From Amycolatopsis antarctica (GTDB lineage: Bacteria > Actinomycetota > Actinomycetes > Mycobacteriales > Pseudonocardiaceae), in the NCBI RefSeq assembly GCF_002262875.1, contig NZ_NKYE01000004.1, positions 186,001 through 250,000 of the forward strand: a DNA stretch of 64,000 nt. The letters are read 5' to 3'. Position 1 is the first letter of the stretch. Every line of letters starts with the position of its first letter. Below are positions 49,647-58,256 of this stretch, piece by piece. The notes under the pieces were generated by a model. It did not search any database, was not told the origin of the DNA, and was given only the letters and a program-made list of their open reading frames with translations. The position numbers and the translations under genes were made by a program.

Positions 49647-50708
49647 TCAGGGGATGGGGGGCGCCACGTCGTCGTCCTCCGGCATGCCGTCGAAGTCGAC
49701 CGAGGAGTAGCCGCGCAGCTTCTCCAGCCGGTGGTAGCCGTCGATCAACCGCACCGTGCCGGACTTGGAGCGCATCACGATCGACTGCGTCGTCGCGCCG
49801 CCCGCCCGGTAGTGCACCCCGCGCAGCAGGTCGCCGTCGGTGACCCCGGTGGCGCAGAAGAAGACGTTGTCGCCGGGAACCAGGTCGTCGTTGCCGAGCA
49901 CCCGGTCGAGGTCGTGGCCCGCGTCGATCGCCTTCCGGCGCTCCTCGTCGTCCTTGGGCCACAGCCTGCCCTGCAGTTCGCCGCCGAGGCACTTCATCGC
50001 GCTCGCCGCGATGATCCCTTCCGGCGTACCGCCGATACCGATCAGCATGTCCACCCCGGTCGACGGCCGCGCGGTCGCGATCGCACCGGCCACGTCGCCG
50101 TCGGAGATGAAGCGGATCCGGGCGCCCGCCTCGCGGACCTCCTTGACGATCCGCTCGTGCCGCGGGCGGTCCAGGATGCACACGGTGACGTCGGAAACGC
50201 CGCTGTGCTTGGCTTTCGCCACCCGGCGGATGTTTTCCGCGATCGGCGCGGCCAGGTCGACGGTCCCCGCCGCCTCCGGCCCCACGGCCAGCTTCTCCAT
50301 GTAGAACACCGCGGAGGGGTCGAACATCGCGCCCCGCTCGGCCACGGCCAGCACCGCCAGCGCGTTGGGCATTCCCTTCGCCATCAGCGTCGTGCCGTCG
50401 ACCGGGTCCACCGCGACATCGCAGTCGGGACCGTCGCCGTTGCCGACCTCCTCGCCGTTGAACAGCATGGGCGCCTCGTCCTTCTCACCCTCGCCGATCA
50501 CCACCACACCGCGCATGGACACCGTGCCGATGAGCTGGCGCATGGCGTCCACGGCGGCGCCGTCGCCACCGTTCTTGTCGCCCTTGCCGACCCAGCGGCC
50601 CGCCGCCATCGCGGCCGCCTCGGTGACCCGGACCAGTTCCATCGCAAGGTTCCGGTCCGGAGCCTCCCGGCGACGAGAACTGCTGGTGGACTGGCTGGCG
50701 GTGGTCAT
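49647..50708 (-). CDS. glpX: Class II fructose-1,6-bisphosphatase
   Basis: The protein has 353 residues. It removes the 1-phosphate from fructose-1,6-bisphosphate in gluconeogenesis. Metal-binding motifs [11 protein letters not shown] and [14 protein letters not shown], the ISDGDVAGA segment and [12 protein letters not shown] are typical of GlpX. GGAGGAGG lies before the ATG. A small hairpin GTGCTG/CAGCAC at 50727-50741 is in its leader. It is probably the only FBPase needed, as in M. tuberculosis. Confidence 0.94.
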   Translation of the reverse strand: MTTASQSTSSSRRREAPDRNLAMELVRVTEAAAMAAGRWVGKGDKNGGDGAAVDAMRQLIGTVSMRGVVVIGEGEKDEAPMLFNGEEVGNGDGPDCDVAVDPVDGTTLMAKGMPNALAVLAVAERGAMFDPSAVFYMEKLAVGPEAAGTVDLAAPIAENIRRVAKAKHSGVSDVTVCILDRPRHERIVKEVREAGARIRFISDGDVAGAIATARPSTGVDMLIGIGGTPEGIIAASAMKCLGGELQGRLWPKDDEERRKAIDAGHDLDRVLGNDDLVPGDNVFFCATGVTDGDLLRGVHYRAGGATTQSIVMRSKSGTVRLIDGYHRLEKLRGYSSVDFDGMPEDDDVAPPIP

Positions 50709-50793
50709 GCTGCCTCCTCCGGTCGCGTGCTGGTTCAGCACGGTGATTCTCTCAGACGAGCGGCCGCGGACCGGTGTGACTGAGGCGAACCGC

Positions 50794-51030
50794 TCAGCCG
50801 GAGGTGGCCTCGTCCTCGCTCTCCACCGAGGCCAGCGCCGACTCCACCCGCTCCCGGGCACCGGCGAGGTGACGTTCGCACAGTTTCGCCAGCCGCTCGC
50901 CCTTCTCCCACAGCGCCAGCGACTCCTCCAGTGAGAGCCCGCCCGCCTCGAGCCCGCGGACCACCTCGACGAGCTGGTCGCGGGCCTGTTCGTATCCGAG
51001 TTCGGCGTCGCCGCCGTCGGTCTCGCTCAC
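50794..51030 (-). CDS. xseB: Exonuclease VII small subunit
   Basis: The protein has 78 residues, with the typical helical hairpin: [41 protein letters not shown]. It binds XseA to form exonuclease VII, which degrades single-stranded DNA. The GTG at 51030 overlaps the stop of the preceding gene (GTGA). It is unusual that an unrecognised gene lies between it and xseA. Confidence 0.93.
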   Translation of the reverse strand: MSETDGGDAELGYEQARDQLVEVVRGLEAGGLSLEESLALWEKGERLAKLCERHLAGARERVESALASVESEDEATSG

Positions 51031-51503
51031 GCTGTTGAACTCCCTGTGTGCTGGTTCGCGCACACTACCGTGCTGGCCACGGCATGGTCGTAACCGACGA
51101 ACGCGCGCGCGAACTCCTGCCCGTCGCCGTCGGAGATCGCCTCGCTGATCCAGAGCTGGGCGCGGGCGACGCGCCCGCGATGCGCCGCACCGGCACCCGC
51201 CCACCAGAGCGCGCCGACGAAAGCGGAGGTCGCCTCGGACAGACCGCGCAGCCGGGGCGTCAGCGCCCAGCGGTCGGCGGAGTCGCAGCCGGCCAGCAGC
51301 GCCGTCCAGCACCGCTGGGCGGCGACGTCGGCGTCCTCGGCGCGGTCCCGCACCGCGAGCACGCGCCGCCTGCTCGCACCACCGAGGCAGGCCCCCAGTT
51401 CGGCGGCGGCCTCCGCGGTCAGTGGCAGGAAGAAGGCGCGGCGGGCGGAGGGCACTGCGATCCGGTGCACTGCTCCCGCCCGTTCCCGCCGAGGCAGGGT
51501 CAC
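51027..51503 (-). CDS. Unrecognised protein coupled between xseA and xseB
   Basis: The protein has 158 residues and is helical. [40 protein letters not shown] and [27 protein letters not shown] are the notable segments. No motif is known to me, and there is no signal peptide. It starts at GTG 51503 inside the xseA stop (GTGA) and ends inside the xseB start (GTGA). This tight coupling suggests a role with exonuclease VII, or expression at a fixed ratio. Most other organisms have xseA and xseB adjacent. Confidence 0.65.
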   Translation of the reverse strand: MTLPRRERAGAVHRIAVPSARRAFFLPLTAEAAAELGACLGGASRRRVLAVRDRAEDADVAAQRCWTALLAGCDSADRWALTPRLRGLSEATSAFVGALWWAGAGAAHRGRVARAQLWISEAISDGDGQEFARAFVGYDHAVASTVVCANQHTGSSTA

Positions 51504-52771
51504 CCGTCCTGCTCGGCGTCGCTCGCCGCGTCCGTACCGACGGCGTGGGTCGCGCCGTCGGCCACCCGGACCCGCAACGGCGTGCCGGGTGACACTTCCG
51601 AGACGGAGCGGAGTACCCGGAGGTTGCCCCGATCGTCGGCGAACTGCACGACCGAGTATCCGCGGGCGAGGGTCGCGGCCGGCCCGAGCGCCGTCAACCG
51701 GGCGCGCGTGGCCTCCAGCGCGGTCTCCTCGCGGGTGAGGGTGGCCAGGATGGCGCGACGCCCACGGTCCACCCCGGTGGCGATGTGCTCGGACCGCTGC
51801 TCGATCGGAGCCAGCGGGTCGGCCAGTACGGGACGGCTGCGGAGCTGGCCGAGCAGCCGGTCCTGGGTGTCGACCCAGCCGTGCAGCGCGCGCCGGGCCC
51901 GGTCGCGCAACTGCCGCACCCGCTCGGTCTCCTCGCGCACGTCCGGGACGATCCGCTTGCCGGCGTCCGTCGGCGTGGAGCAGCGCAGATCGGCGACGTG
52001 ATCGAGCAGCGGGGTGTCCGGCTCGTGCCCGATCGCGGACACGACCGGCGTCCCGGCGGCGGAGACCGCACGGCACAGCGCCTCGTCGGAGAACGGCAAC
52101 AGGTCCTCGACGCTGCCACCGCCGCGAGCCAGCACGATCACCTCGACCTCCGGGTTCCTGTCCAGTGTGGACAGTGCGTGCAGGATCTGCGGAACGGCCT
52201 GCGGGCCCTGCACGGCGACGTTGCGGACGTGGAAGCGCACCGCGGGCCAGCGGGCCTGGGTGTTGGCCAGCACGTCGTGCTCGGCGGCGGATGCGCGGCC
52301 GGTGATCAGGCCGATTCCCTTGGGCAGGAAGGGAAGCCCGCGTTTGCGTTCCGGGGCGAACAGGCCCTCGGCGGCGAGCAGCTTGCGCAGACGTTCGACC
52401 CGGGCGAGCAGTTCGCCGATACCGACCGCGCGGATGTCGTCGGCGCGCAGCGACAGCGTGCCGCGGCCGAGGAAGAACGTGGGCTTGGCGCGCAGCACCA
52501 CGCTCGCACCCTCCCGCAGTGGCGGCTCGACCGAGCGCAGCAACCGGGCCGGGCAGGTCACCGTCATCGACACGTCGGCGGAGGGATCGCGCATCGTCAG
52601 GAACGCCGTGGACGTCCCTGGACGCGCGGAGATCTGCGTGAGCTGGCCCTGGACCCACACGGTGCCGAGGCGATTGATCCAGTCGGCGATCTTGCGGGCG
52701 ACCGTGCGCACCGGCCACGGGTTGTCGGCCGTGGTGCCCTGCCGGGGGCCGGAGTCGGTCTCCCCGGTCAC
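51500..52771 (-). CDS. xseA: Exonuclease VII large subunit
   Basis: The protein has 423 residues. The N-terminal OB fold ([27 protein letters not shown]) is followed by the catalytic core with [26 protein letters not shown] and [16 protein letters not shown], and a coiled-coil region for XseB binding. It degrades single-stranded DNA to short oligonucleotides in repair. It starts at GTG 52771 inside the stop of the lipid-droplet-type gene. Confidence 0.95.
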   Translation of the reverse strand: MTGETDSGPRQGTTADNPWPVRTVARKIADWINRLGTVWVQGQLTQISARPGTSTAFLTMRDPSADVSMTVTCPARLLRSVEPPLREGASVVLRAKPTFFLGRGTLSLRADDIRAVGIGELLARVERLRKLLAAEGLFAPERKRGLPFLPKGIGLITGRASAAEHDVLANTQARWPAVRFHVRNVAVQGPQAVPQILHALSTLDRNPEVEVIVLARGGGSVEDLLPFSDEALCRAVSAAGTPVVSAIGHEPDTPLLDHVADLRCSTPTDAGKRIVPDVREETERVRQLRDRARRALHGWVDTQDRLLGQLRSRPVLADPLAPIEQRSEHIATGVDRGRRAILATLTREETALEATRARLTALGPAATLARGYSVVQFADDRGNLRVLRSVSEVSPGTPLRVRVADGATHAVGTDAASDAEQDG

Positions 52772-53529
52772 CGTCCGGTCTCGCCGGTGGCCTGGCCTCC
52801 GCTGTCCGGCGCGTCGTCGCCGGTGGCCTCCGTGGTGGCTTCCCCGGCTGCCTTGCGCACGTTGCCGATGCGGCGGGCGAGCATGCCGGTGAAGGACGGC
52901 CGGTCGGCGCGGGCCCGCTCGTAGGACAGCAGCTCGGTGAGCTGCTCGACCGACAGGTGCCGCAGTTTCGCGCGGAGCTGCGGCAGGGACAGCTCGTCGT
53001 AACCCTCGACGCCGCCCGGCGCGATGGTGTCCTGCTTGGTGGTGTCCTGTTCGGTGGAGTCCGGCGAAGGCGTCCGCGAGGGCGTACCGGCTGCCGAGCC
53101 CGTGGTGCGCGGGGGAGTGGCGGGACGGTTGCCGTTGACGGCGGCGCGCGGCACCGGCACGTCCGCGGGCCGCGTTTCCCGGGCCGGTGCCGTCTTGGCC
53201 AGGGCCGCAGTGTCGGATGCTGCCGGGTCGGGTGCCGCCGTGTCGGTGACGGTCCTGACGGACGTGCCCTTCGAGAGATCGGTCACGAACTCCTCGTCGA
53301 AGGTCGCCCAGCCCGGGGTCTCCTCGGCGGGACGGAGCGCGGAGAGCACATCGTCACCCCTGATGGCGAGTTCGGTCACCTGCTGCTGGACCCGCATCGA
53401 CGCCTGGAGCACCTGGCTGGCGACGGTCACCGGGAACCCGGCGACCTGTTTCGGCAGCTCGCGAACCCGCTCGGCGGTGGTGACGGCGAGCCCCGCGGCG
53501 ACGCGAAGCGGAAACGGGATCGGCTTCAT
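52768..53529 (-). CDS. Lipid droplet-associated-type protein
   Basis: The protein has 253 residues. An N-terminal amphipathic part ([41 protein letters not shown]) and a C-terminal helical motif ([25 protein letters not shown]) flank a disordered Pro/Thr/Ala linker. This matches the actinobacterial family annotated as lipid droplet-associated protein, located upstream of xseA as Rv1109c is. Binding to triacylglycerol inclusions is inferred. It is first in a GTGA-coupled run with xseA, the unknown gene and xseB. Confidence 0.72.
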   Translation of the reverse strand: MKPIPFPLRVAAGLAVTTAERVRELPKQVAGFPVTVASQVLQASMRVQQQVTELAIRGDDVLSALRPAEETPGWATFDEEFVTDLSKGTSVRTVTDTAAPDPAASDTAALAKTAPARETRPADVPVPRAAVNGNRPATPPRTTGSAAGTPSRTPSPDSTEQDTTKQDTIAPGGVEGYDELSLPQLRAKLRHLSVEQLTELLSYERARADRPSFTGMLARRIGNVRKAAGEATTEATGDDAPDSGGQATGETGR

Positions 53530-53632
53530 GTGCCCAGCCTGCCGTACCGGCCCCCTCTTGCCCAACCGAACGGGCTGACCTGAGGGTGCCGGGTGACCCG
53601 CCGCACACGGGAGCTGCCCGTACCCTGGCGGC

Positions 53633-54664
53633 ATGAGTGCAGCGACTCCCGGAACCGAGCCCGCCGCCATCGACCCGATCCGCCAGGCGCCCGAGGGCAC
53701 CAAGCGGGTGCTGCTGGCCAAACCGCGCGGCTACTGCGCGGGAGTGGACAGGGCGGTCATCGCCGTCGAGAAGGCACTCGAGCTCTACGGCCCGCCCGTC
53801 TACGTGCGCAAGGAGATCGTGCACAACCGGCACGTCGTGGACACGCTGTCCGAACGCGGGGTGATCTTCGTCGACGAGACCTCCGAAGTGCCCGAGGGCG
53901 CCCTGGTCGTCTTCTCCGCGCACGGTGTCTCCCCGGCGGTGCACACCGAGGCGGAGGAACGGAACCTGCGCACGATCGACGCGACCTGCCCGCTGGTCAC
54001 CAAGGTGCACAAGGAAGTCAACCGTTTCGCGAAGGACGACTACGACATCCTGCTCATCGGCCACGAGGGACACGAGGAGGTCGAGGGCACGGCGGGCGAG
54101 GCTCCGGACCGGGTGCAACTCGTCGACACCGCGGACGACGTCGGCAAGGTCGACGTCCGCGACCCGGAGAAGGTCATCTGGCTGTCCCAGACGACGCTGA
54201 GCGTGGACGAGACCATGGAGCGCGTCGACCAGTTGCGCGAGCGGTTCCCGGCCATCTCCGACCCGCCCAGTGACGACATCTGCTACGCCACCACGAACCG
54301 TCAGGTCGCCGTCAAGGCGATGGCCGCCGAGTGCGACCTGGTGCTCGTCGTCGGCTCGACGAACTCGTCGAACTCGAAGCGACTGGTGGAGGTGGCGCTG
54401 AAGGCGGGCGCGCGGGCCTCGCACCTGATCGACTTCGCCCGTGAGGTCGACGAGTCCTGGCTGGAGGGTGTGGACACCGTCGGCGTCACCAGCGGTGCCT
54501 CGGTGCCGGACATCCTGGTGATGGACCTGCTGGACTGGCTCGCCGAGCGTGGCTGGGGCGAGGTACAGGAGGTCACCACGGCCAACGAGAAGATCGCGTT
54601 CGCCCTGCCGCGCGAACTGCGCAAGGCCGGCGAGCACGGGGGCGGAACCAGCGACGTGCGCTGA
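53633..54664 (+). CDS. ispH: 4-hydroxy-3-methylbut-2-enyl diphosphate reductase
   Basis: The protein has 343 residues. It makes isopentenyl and dimethylallyl diphosphate in the last step of the MEP pathway. The three [4Fe-4S] cysteines are Cys35 (GYCAGV), Cys119 (ATCPLV) and Cys217 ([10 protein letters not shown]). FSAHGVSP and [11 protein letters not shown] hold the substrate-binding His and Glu. TACCCT ends six bases before the ATG without a Shine-Dalgarno. A terminator follows. A short-chain Z-prenyl synthase is encoded elsewhere in the window. Confidence 0.96.
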   Translation: MSAATPGTEPAAIDPIRQAPEGTKRVLLAKPRGYCAGVDRAVIAVEKALELYGPPVYVRKEIVHNRHVVDTLSERGVIFVDETSEVPEGALVVFSAHGVSPAVHTEAEERNLRTIDATCPLVTKVHKEVNRFAKDDYDILLIGHEGHEEVEGTAGEAPDRVQLVDTADDVGKVDVRDPEKVIWLSQTTLSVDETMERVDQLRERFPAISDPPSDDICYATTNRQVAVKAMAAECDLVLVVGSTNSSNSKRLVEVALKAGARASHLIDFAREVDESWLEGVDTVGVTSGASVPDILVMDLLDWLAERGWGEVQEVTTANEKIAFALPRELRKAGEHGGGTSDVR

Positions 54665-54693
54665 GCACCGCGACCCCACCCGGACACACGAAC

Positions 54694-54728
54694 CGGCCCG
54701 GCACCCCTGATGGATGGGTGCCGGGCCG
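54694..54728 (+). terminator. ispH terminator hairpin
   Basis: CGGCCCGGCACCC and its complement form a 13-bp stem with a nine-base loop, followed by TTTCG. It begins 30 bases after the ispH stop and can also serve the convergent gene. Confidence 0.8.
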
Positions 54729-54866
54729 TTTCGCACAGTCGTTCGCGAGGGAGTCCGATCGCCGGAGTGTCGTTCTCGCCGCACGGTTTCGCGTGGCCGC
54801 CGTTTCGGGCCGGCGCGCTGAGCGTTTGACCTGGCCGTTTTCCGCGACGTTGCCGGCGACGGACGG

Positions 54867-55856
54867 TCAGTTGTCCCACGGGCGTTCGCGGGGCTGCCGT
54901 CCCGGCGGCGGTCCGCCGCGGCGACGGTCGGGAGGTGGCCCGCCGCGACCGCCCTCGGGGCCCGGGCGGCGATCCTCCGGTGGCGGACGTCGTCGCGGGG
55001 CCTTGGGGTTGCGGTCGCGCTCCGGTGGCGGCGGTTCCCGCCTGCGCCGCTCGGGGGCACCGGGCTCGCGTGGCTGCCGTGGCTTGCGCGCGGCGGGGTC
55101 ACCGGCGGTGCGTCCGCGTGCCCCGGGATCCTCGTCCCGGTCGCGCCGCCTGCGCTCCTCCGGCGGCACGGCACCGGCCGACCTGGTCCTGCGTTCGGGG
55201 GGCTTGCCGCCTGCCGGCTTGCGCGGATGGTCGCCTTCCGCACCGTCCGGACGGCGACCGTCCGGCCGACGGCCCCTGGCCGCTGCGGCGTCTGCCCGGG
55301 AGGTGGCCTTGGCGTCCTTGGCCTCGCGCCTCGCCGCCGCGGTCCGGTCGGCCGCCTCCTGCTTCGCGGCAGCCCCCTTGCGGGGTGGCGCGTCCGGGTC
55401 GCGTTCCCGGAAGTAGCGGGCGATGCCGATCGCCAGCGTCACTCCGGTGGTGATCGCCATCGTGGGAAAGCCGTTGATCAGCGGTTCGCTGATGACCAGG
55501 GCCTTCTGCAGGGTGTCGCTGCCCGTGGCGAGGTCGTCGGAGCCGATCAGCACCACGGTCGGAACGGTGACCGCGAGGATCAGCGGTGGCTGGACCATCG
55601 GCCCGAAAAGACTGCGGCGGCGCACCCCGGCGACCGCTCCGGCGGCACCCAGGAAGTAACAGGCCTGGAAGAGAATGCCCAGGCCTTCGCCGGTCTGCAG
55701 GTCGATGAACGCGCCGACGAGGGCGAGGCCGAAGGCGCCGAGGACGGCCCCCCACCACGGAAGACCACGTCTGGAACCGACGACGGGACGCTCGTCCCAC
55801 GGAACGGTGGCGTCATCGGTGTCAGGATCGCTCTGGCGATCGCGAATCGCGGTCAC
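54867..55856 (-). CDS. DUF6542-type membrane protein with long basic tail
   Basis: The protein has 329 residues. Residues 30-160 hold four hydrophobic helices (GLPWWGAVLGAFGLALVGAF; AACYFLGAAGAVAGV-like region; LILAVTVPTVVLI; MAITTGVTLAIGIARYF). The remaining 160 residues are an extreme Arg/Pro/Glu-rich tail (RREPPPPERDRNPKAPRRRPPP and so on). The position between ispH and ychF matches Rv1111c. The function is unknown; the tail may bind nucleic acid or anionic polymers. The start is the GTG at 55856. Confidence 0.72.
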   Translation of the reverse strand: MTAIRDRQSDPDTDDATVPWDERPVVGSRRGLPWWGAVLGAFGLALVGAFIDLQTGEGLGILFQACYFLGAAGAVAGVRRRSLFGPMVQPPLILAVTVPTVVLIGSDDLATGSDTLQKALVISEPLINGFPTMAITTGVTLAIGIARYFRERDPDAPPRKGAAAKQEAADRTAAARREAKDAKATSRADAAAARGRRPDGRRPDGAEGDHPRKPAGGKPPERRTRSAGAVPPEERRRRDRDEDPGARGRTAGDPAARKPRQPREPGAPERRRREPPPPERDRNPKAPRRRPPPEDRRPGPEGGRGGPPPDRRRGGPPPGRQPRERPWDN

Positions 55857-55983
55857 GAGACGACACCGTATCCGGTGCGGGGCGTCCCGCGCCTACCGTG
55901 CCCAAAGCTTGGCATCCACCGGTCACATTCCGCTGCCGCGGAAAAGCCACTCCACGGGCCGGTGACTTGGCCCGCGCGAGCCC

Positions 55984-56901
55984 TCAACCTGCGGCGATCT
56001 CGTCCCCCTTCCGAATCGAGGCCACCGGCGACGGGCTCGCCGCCGTGTCGCTCAGTGGCGAGACGGCGCCCCGGAAACTCTCCAGTGCGTCCAGCTCCCG
56101 CCGCCGGGCCGAGATGAAACGCTGGAGGTGGGTGCTGGAGAGGTTGACGGCGTCGACGGCGCTGCCCGCTGCTCGGTGGGCAGCCGCGGCGTGCGAGCGG
56201 ACGTGTTCGATGTCGGCGACGATGGCACGCTCGCTGGCCGCGAACAGCGCGGACGAGGCGAGCACGGCGAAGCCGGTCGGGCCGCACAGGAAGACGCGCC
56301 GGTCGAGCGTCCAGCGCAGCAGTTCCGGATCGGTGTCCAGCGCGGCCACGACCGCGGCGTCGGACGGGACGAACATGATCGTGCCGTAGATGGCGTCCGC
56401 CCAGCGCTCGTAGCCCTTGCCCGCCAGTTCGGCCGCGCGGGACCTGAGATTGCGCACGTGGACCCGTAGTGCGTCCAGCCGCTCGTCGGGGTCGTTCGTC
56501 TCCATCGCCTCGGCCCAGCAGGCGAGACTGGCCTTCGCGTCGACCGGCACCGAGCGGTCCCCGCCGACGCGCAGCACGAGGTCCGGTTTGGCCGAGCCTC
56601 CGCCGCCGAGATCGGTCTGCAGGCTGAAGTGCAGGCCTTCGCGCAGGCCGAGCGACCGGGCGGTCTCCAGCAGTACCTGCTCGCCCAGTTCGCCGCGCCC
56701 GCGGATCGAGGCGAACGCCACCTCGTACCGGCGCAGCGCGAGCTGCTGCTCGTCGACCCGGGATCGTTCCGCGACGACCTGCAGCGCGGCCGCGTCGGCC
56801 CGGCGCATGCTGTCGTTGTAGAGCCGCCACAGCAGGAGGACGGCGACCGCCAGCAGCAGCGCGAGCACGACGGCCGCCGTGCTGAGCACCGTGGAATCCA
56901 C
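55984..56901 (-). CDS. rmuC: RmuC-like DNA recombination protein
   Basis: The protein has 305 residues. One N-terminal transmembrane helix (about 5-24) and a short coiled coil precede a restriction-endonuclease-like core with RGRGELGEQVLLETARSLGL, KPDLVLRVGG and VPVDAKASL, where Asp and the D-AK pair form the predicted nuclease site. RmuC limits rearrangements at inverted repeats. GGGAG lies eight bases before the GTG at 56901. It is divergent from sbcD, with a LexA box between. Confidence 0.83.
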   Translation of the reverse strand: MDSTVLSTAAVVLALLLAVAVLLLWRLYNDSMRRADAAALQVVAERSRVDEQQLALRRYEVAFASIRGRGELGEQVLLETARSLGLREGLHFSLQTDLGGGGSAKPDLVLRVGGDRSVPVDAKASLACWAEAMETNDPDERLDALRVHVRNLRSRAAELAGKGYERWADAIYGTIMFVPSDAAVVAALDTDPELLRWTLDRRVFLCGPTGFAVLASSALFAASERAIVADIEHVRSHAAAAHRAAGSAVDAVNLSSTHLQRFISARRRELDALESFRGAVSPLSDTAASPSPVASIRKGDEIAAG

Positions 56902-57010
56902 CGAACCGCTCCCTTCCCGTACGGGTCTCACGCGAGGACCGGGCACCGTGCCCCGGGACGCGAAACCGATCATGGACCAGGACTACGACAGAAATCGAGC
57001 CGGCCGTCGA

Positions 57011-57026
57011 TCGAACACACGTTCGA
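57011..57026. promoter_or_regulatory. LexA (SOS) box between rmuC and sbcD
   Basis: TCGAACACACGTTCGA matches the actinobacterial LexA consensus TCGAAC-N4-GTTCGA with perfect arms. It lies 58 bases before the sbcD start and about 110 before the rmuC start, so either or both genes could be damage-inducible. Confidence 0.85.
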
Positions 57027-57083
57027 GTGTAGCGCCGGGGGGTTGGCGGATTTATGTCGGGTCGTGCGCATAGCGTGGCCGTC

Positions 57084-58256
57084 GTGAAGATCCTGCACAC
57101 CTCGGACTGGCACATCGGCCGGACGTTCCACGGTGCCGACCTGCTCGCGGAGCAGGAAGCGGTGCTGGGCCACCTCGCTTGCGTCGTCGAGGAGGAGAAC
57201 GTCGACGTCGTACTGGTGTCCGGCGATGTCTACGACCGCGCGGTGCCCTCCGCGGAGGCCGTGCGGATAGCCACGGCCGCCATGACCCGCCTGCGCGAGG
57301 CGGGCGCGGAACTCGTGATCACCCCGGGAAACCACGACTCGGCGGCCCGGCTCGGCGCCTTCGCCGGTTTCGCCGCCGCCGGCGGGCTGCACCTGCGCAC
57401 CACGATCGCGGGGCTGGCCGAGCCGGTGCTGCTGCGCGACGAGCACGGACCGGTCGCGATCTACGGCATTCCTTATCTGGAGCCGGAACCGGCCCGGCAC
57501 GCGCTCGGCGTACCGGAGGCGCGCGGGCACACCGGGGTGCTCACCGAGGCCATGACCCGCATCCGCGCGGACCTGGCAGGCAGGGACGCGGGGATCAGGT
57601 CCGTCGTGCTCGCGCACGCCTTCGTCACCGGCGGTGCGGCGAGCGAGTCGGAGCGGACGATCGCCGTCGGCGGCGTCGAGCAGGTACCCGGATCGGTGTT
57701 CGACGGGGTGGACTACGTCGCCCTCGGTCACCTGCACGGCCCGCAGCGTCTCGCCGAGCACCTGCGCTATTCGGGAAGCCCGCTCGCGTACTCCTTCTCC
57801 GAGGCGCGGCAGCGCAAGAGCGTGTGGCTGGCCGAACTGGGCGCGGAGGGTCTCGCCGAGGTGCGCAGGCACGAGCTTCCCGTCCCCCGGCCGCTGGCGA
57901 CGGTGGAGGGGGAGCTCGCCGGGCTGCTCGCCGATCCGGAACTGACGGCGGTGGAACAGAGCTATCTGTCGGTCACCCTGATCGACCGCGTGCGTCCCCT
58001 CGATGCCATGCGGAAACTGCGCGAGCGGTTCCCGTTCGCCGTGCATCTCGACTGGCGTCCGGCAGGGGGCGGGCCCGCCTCGCCGCGCTACGCCGAGGCG
58101 GTCCGCGGCCGTGGCGACGAGGAGATCACGAAGAACTTTCTGGCCGACACCCGTGGCGCTCCACCGAATGACCGCGAGGCGGACTTACTGTCGAGGGCGC
58201 TGGAAAGTGCCGGAAAGGCAGAGGCGACCGGTGAGCGGGCGGGTGAGAGTGAGTGA
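57084..58256 (+). CDS. sbcD: Exonuclease SbcCD subunit D
   Basis: The protein has 390 residues and is the Mre11-type nuclease subunit. The metallophosphoesterase motifs are in order: HTSDWHIGR, VSGDVYDRA, TPGNHDSAAR, LAHAFV and ALGHLHGPQ. With SbcC it cleaves hairpins and DNA ends. The GTG at 57084 has TAGCGT seven bases upstream and no Shine-Dalgarno (leaderless). The 3' end overlaps sbcC by GTGA. A LexA box lies upstream. Confidence 0.95.
   Translation: MKILHTSDWHIGRTFHGADLLAEQEAVLGHLACVVEEENVDVVLVSGDVYDRAVPSAEAVRIATAAMTRLREAGAELVITPGNHDSAARLGAFAGFAAAGGLHLRTTIAGLAEPVLLRDEHGPVAIYGIPYLEPEPARHALGVPEARGHTGVLTEAMTRIRADLAGRDAGIRSVVLAHAFVTGGAASESERTIAVGGVEQVPGSVFDGVDYVALGHLHGPQRLAEHLRYSGSPLAYSFSEARQRKSVWLAELGAEGLAEVRRHELPVPRPLATVEGELAGLLADPELTAVEQSYLSVTLIDRVRPLDAMRKLRERFPFAVHLDWRPAGGGPASPRYAEAVRGRGDEEITKNFLADTRGAPPNDREADLLSRALESAGKAEATGERAGESE

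Noticed and set aside
55227..56117. Plus-strand frame opposite the DUF6542 gene.
   Set aside because: Antisense shadow of the Arg/Pro-rich tail and rmuC end.
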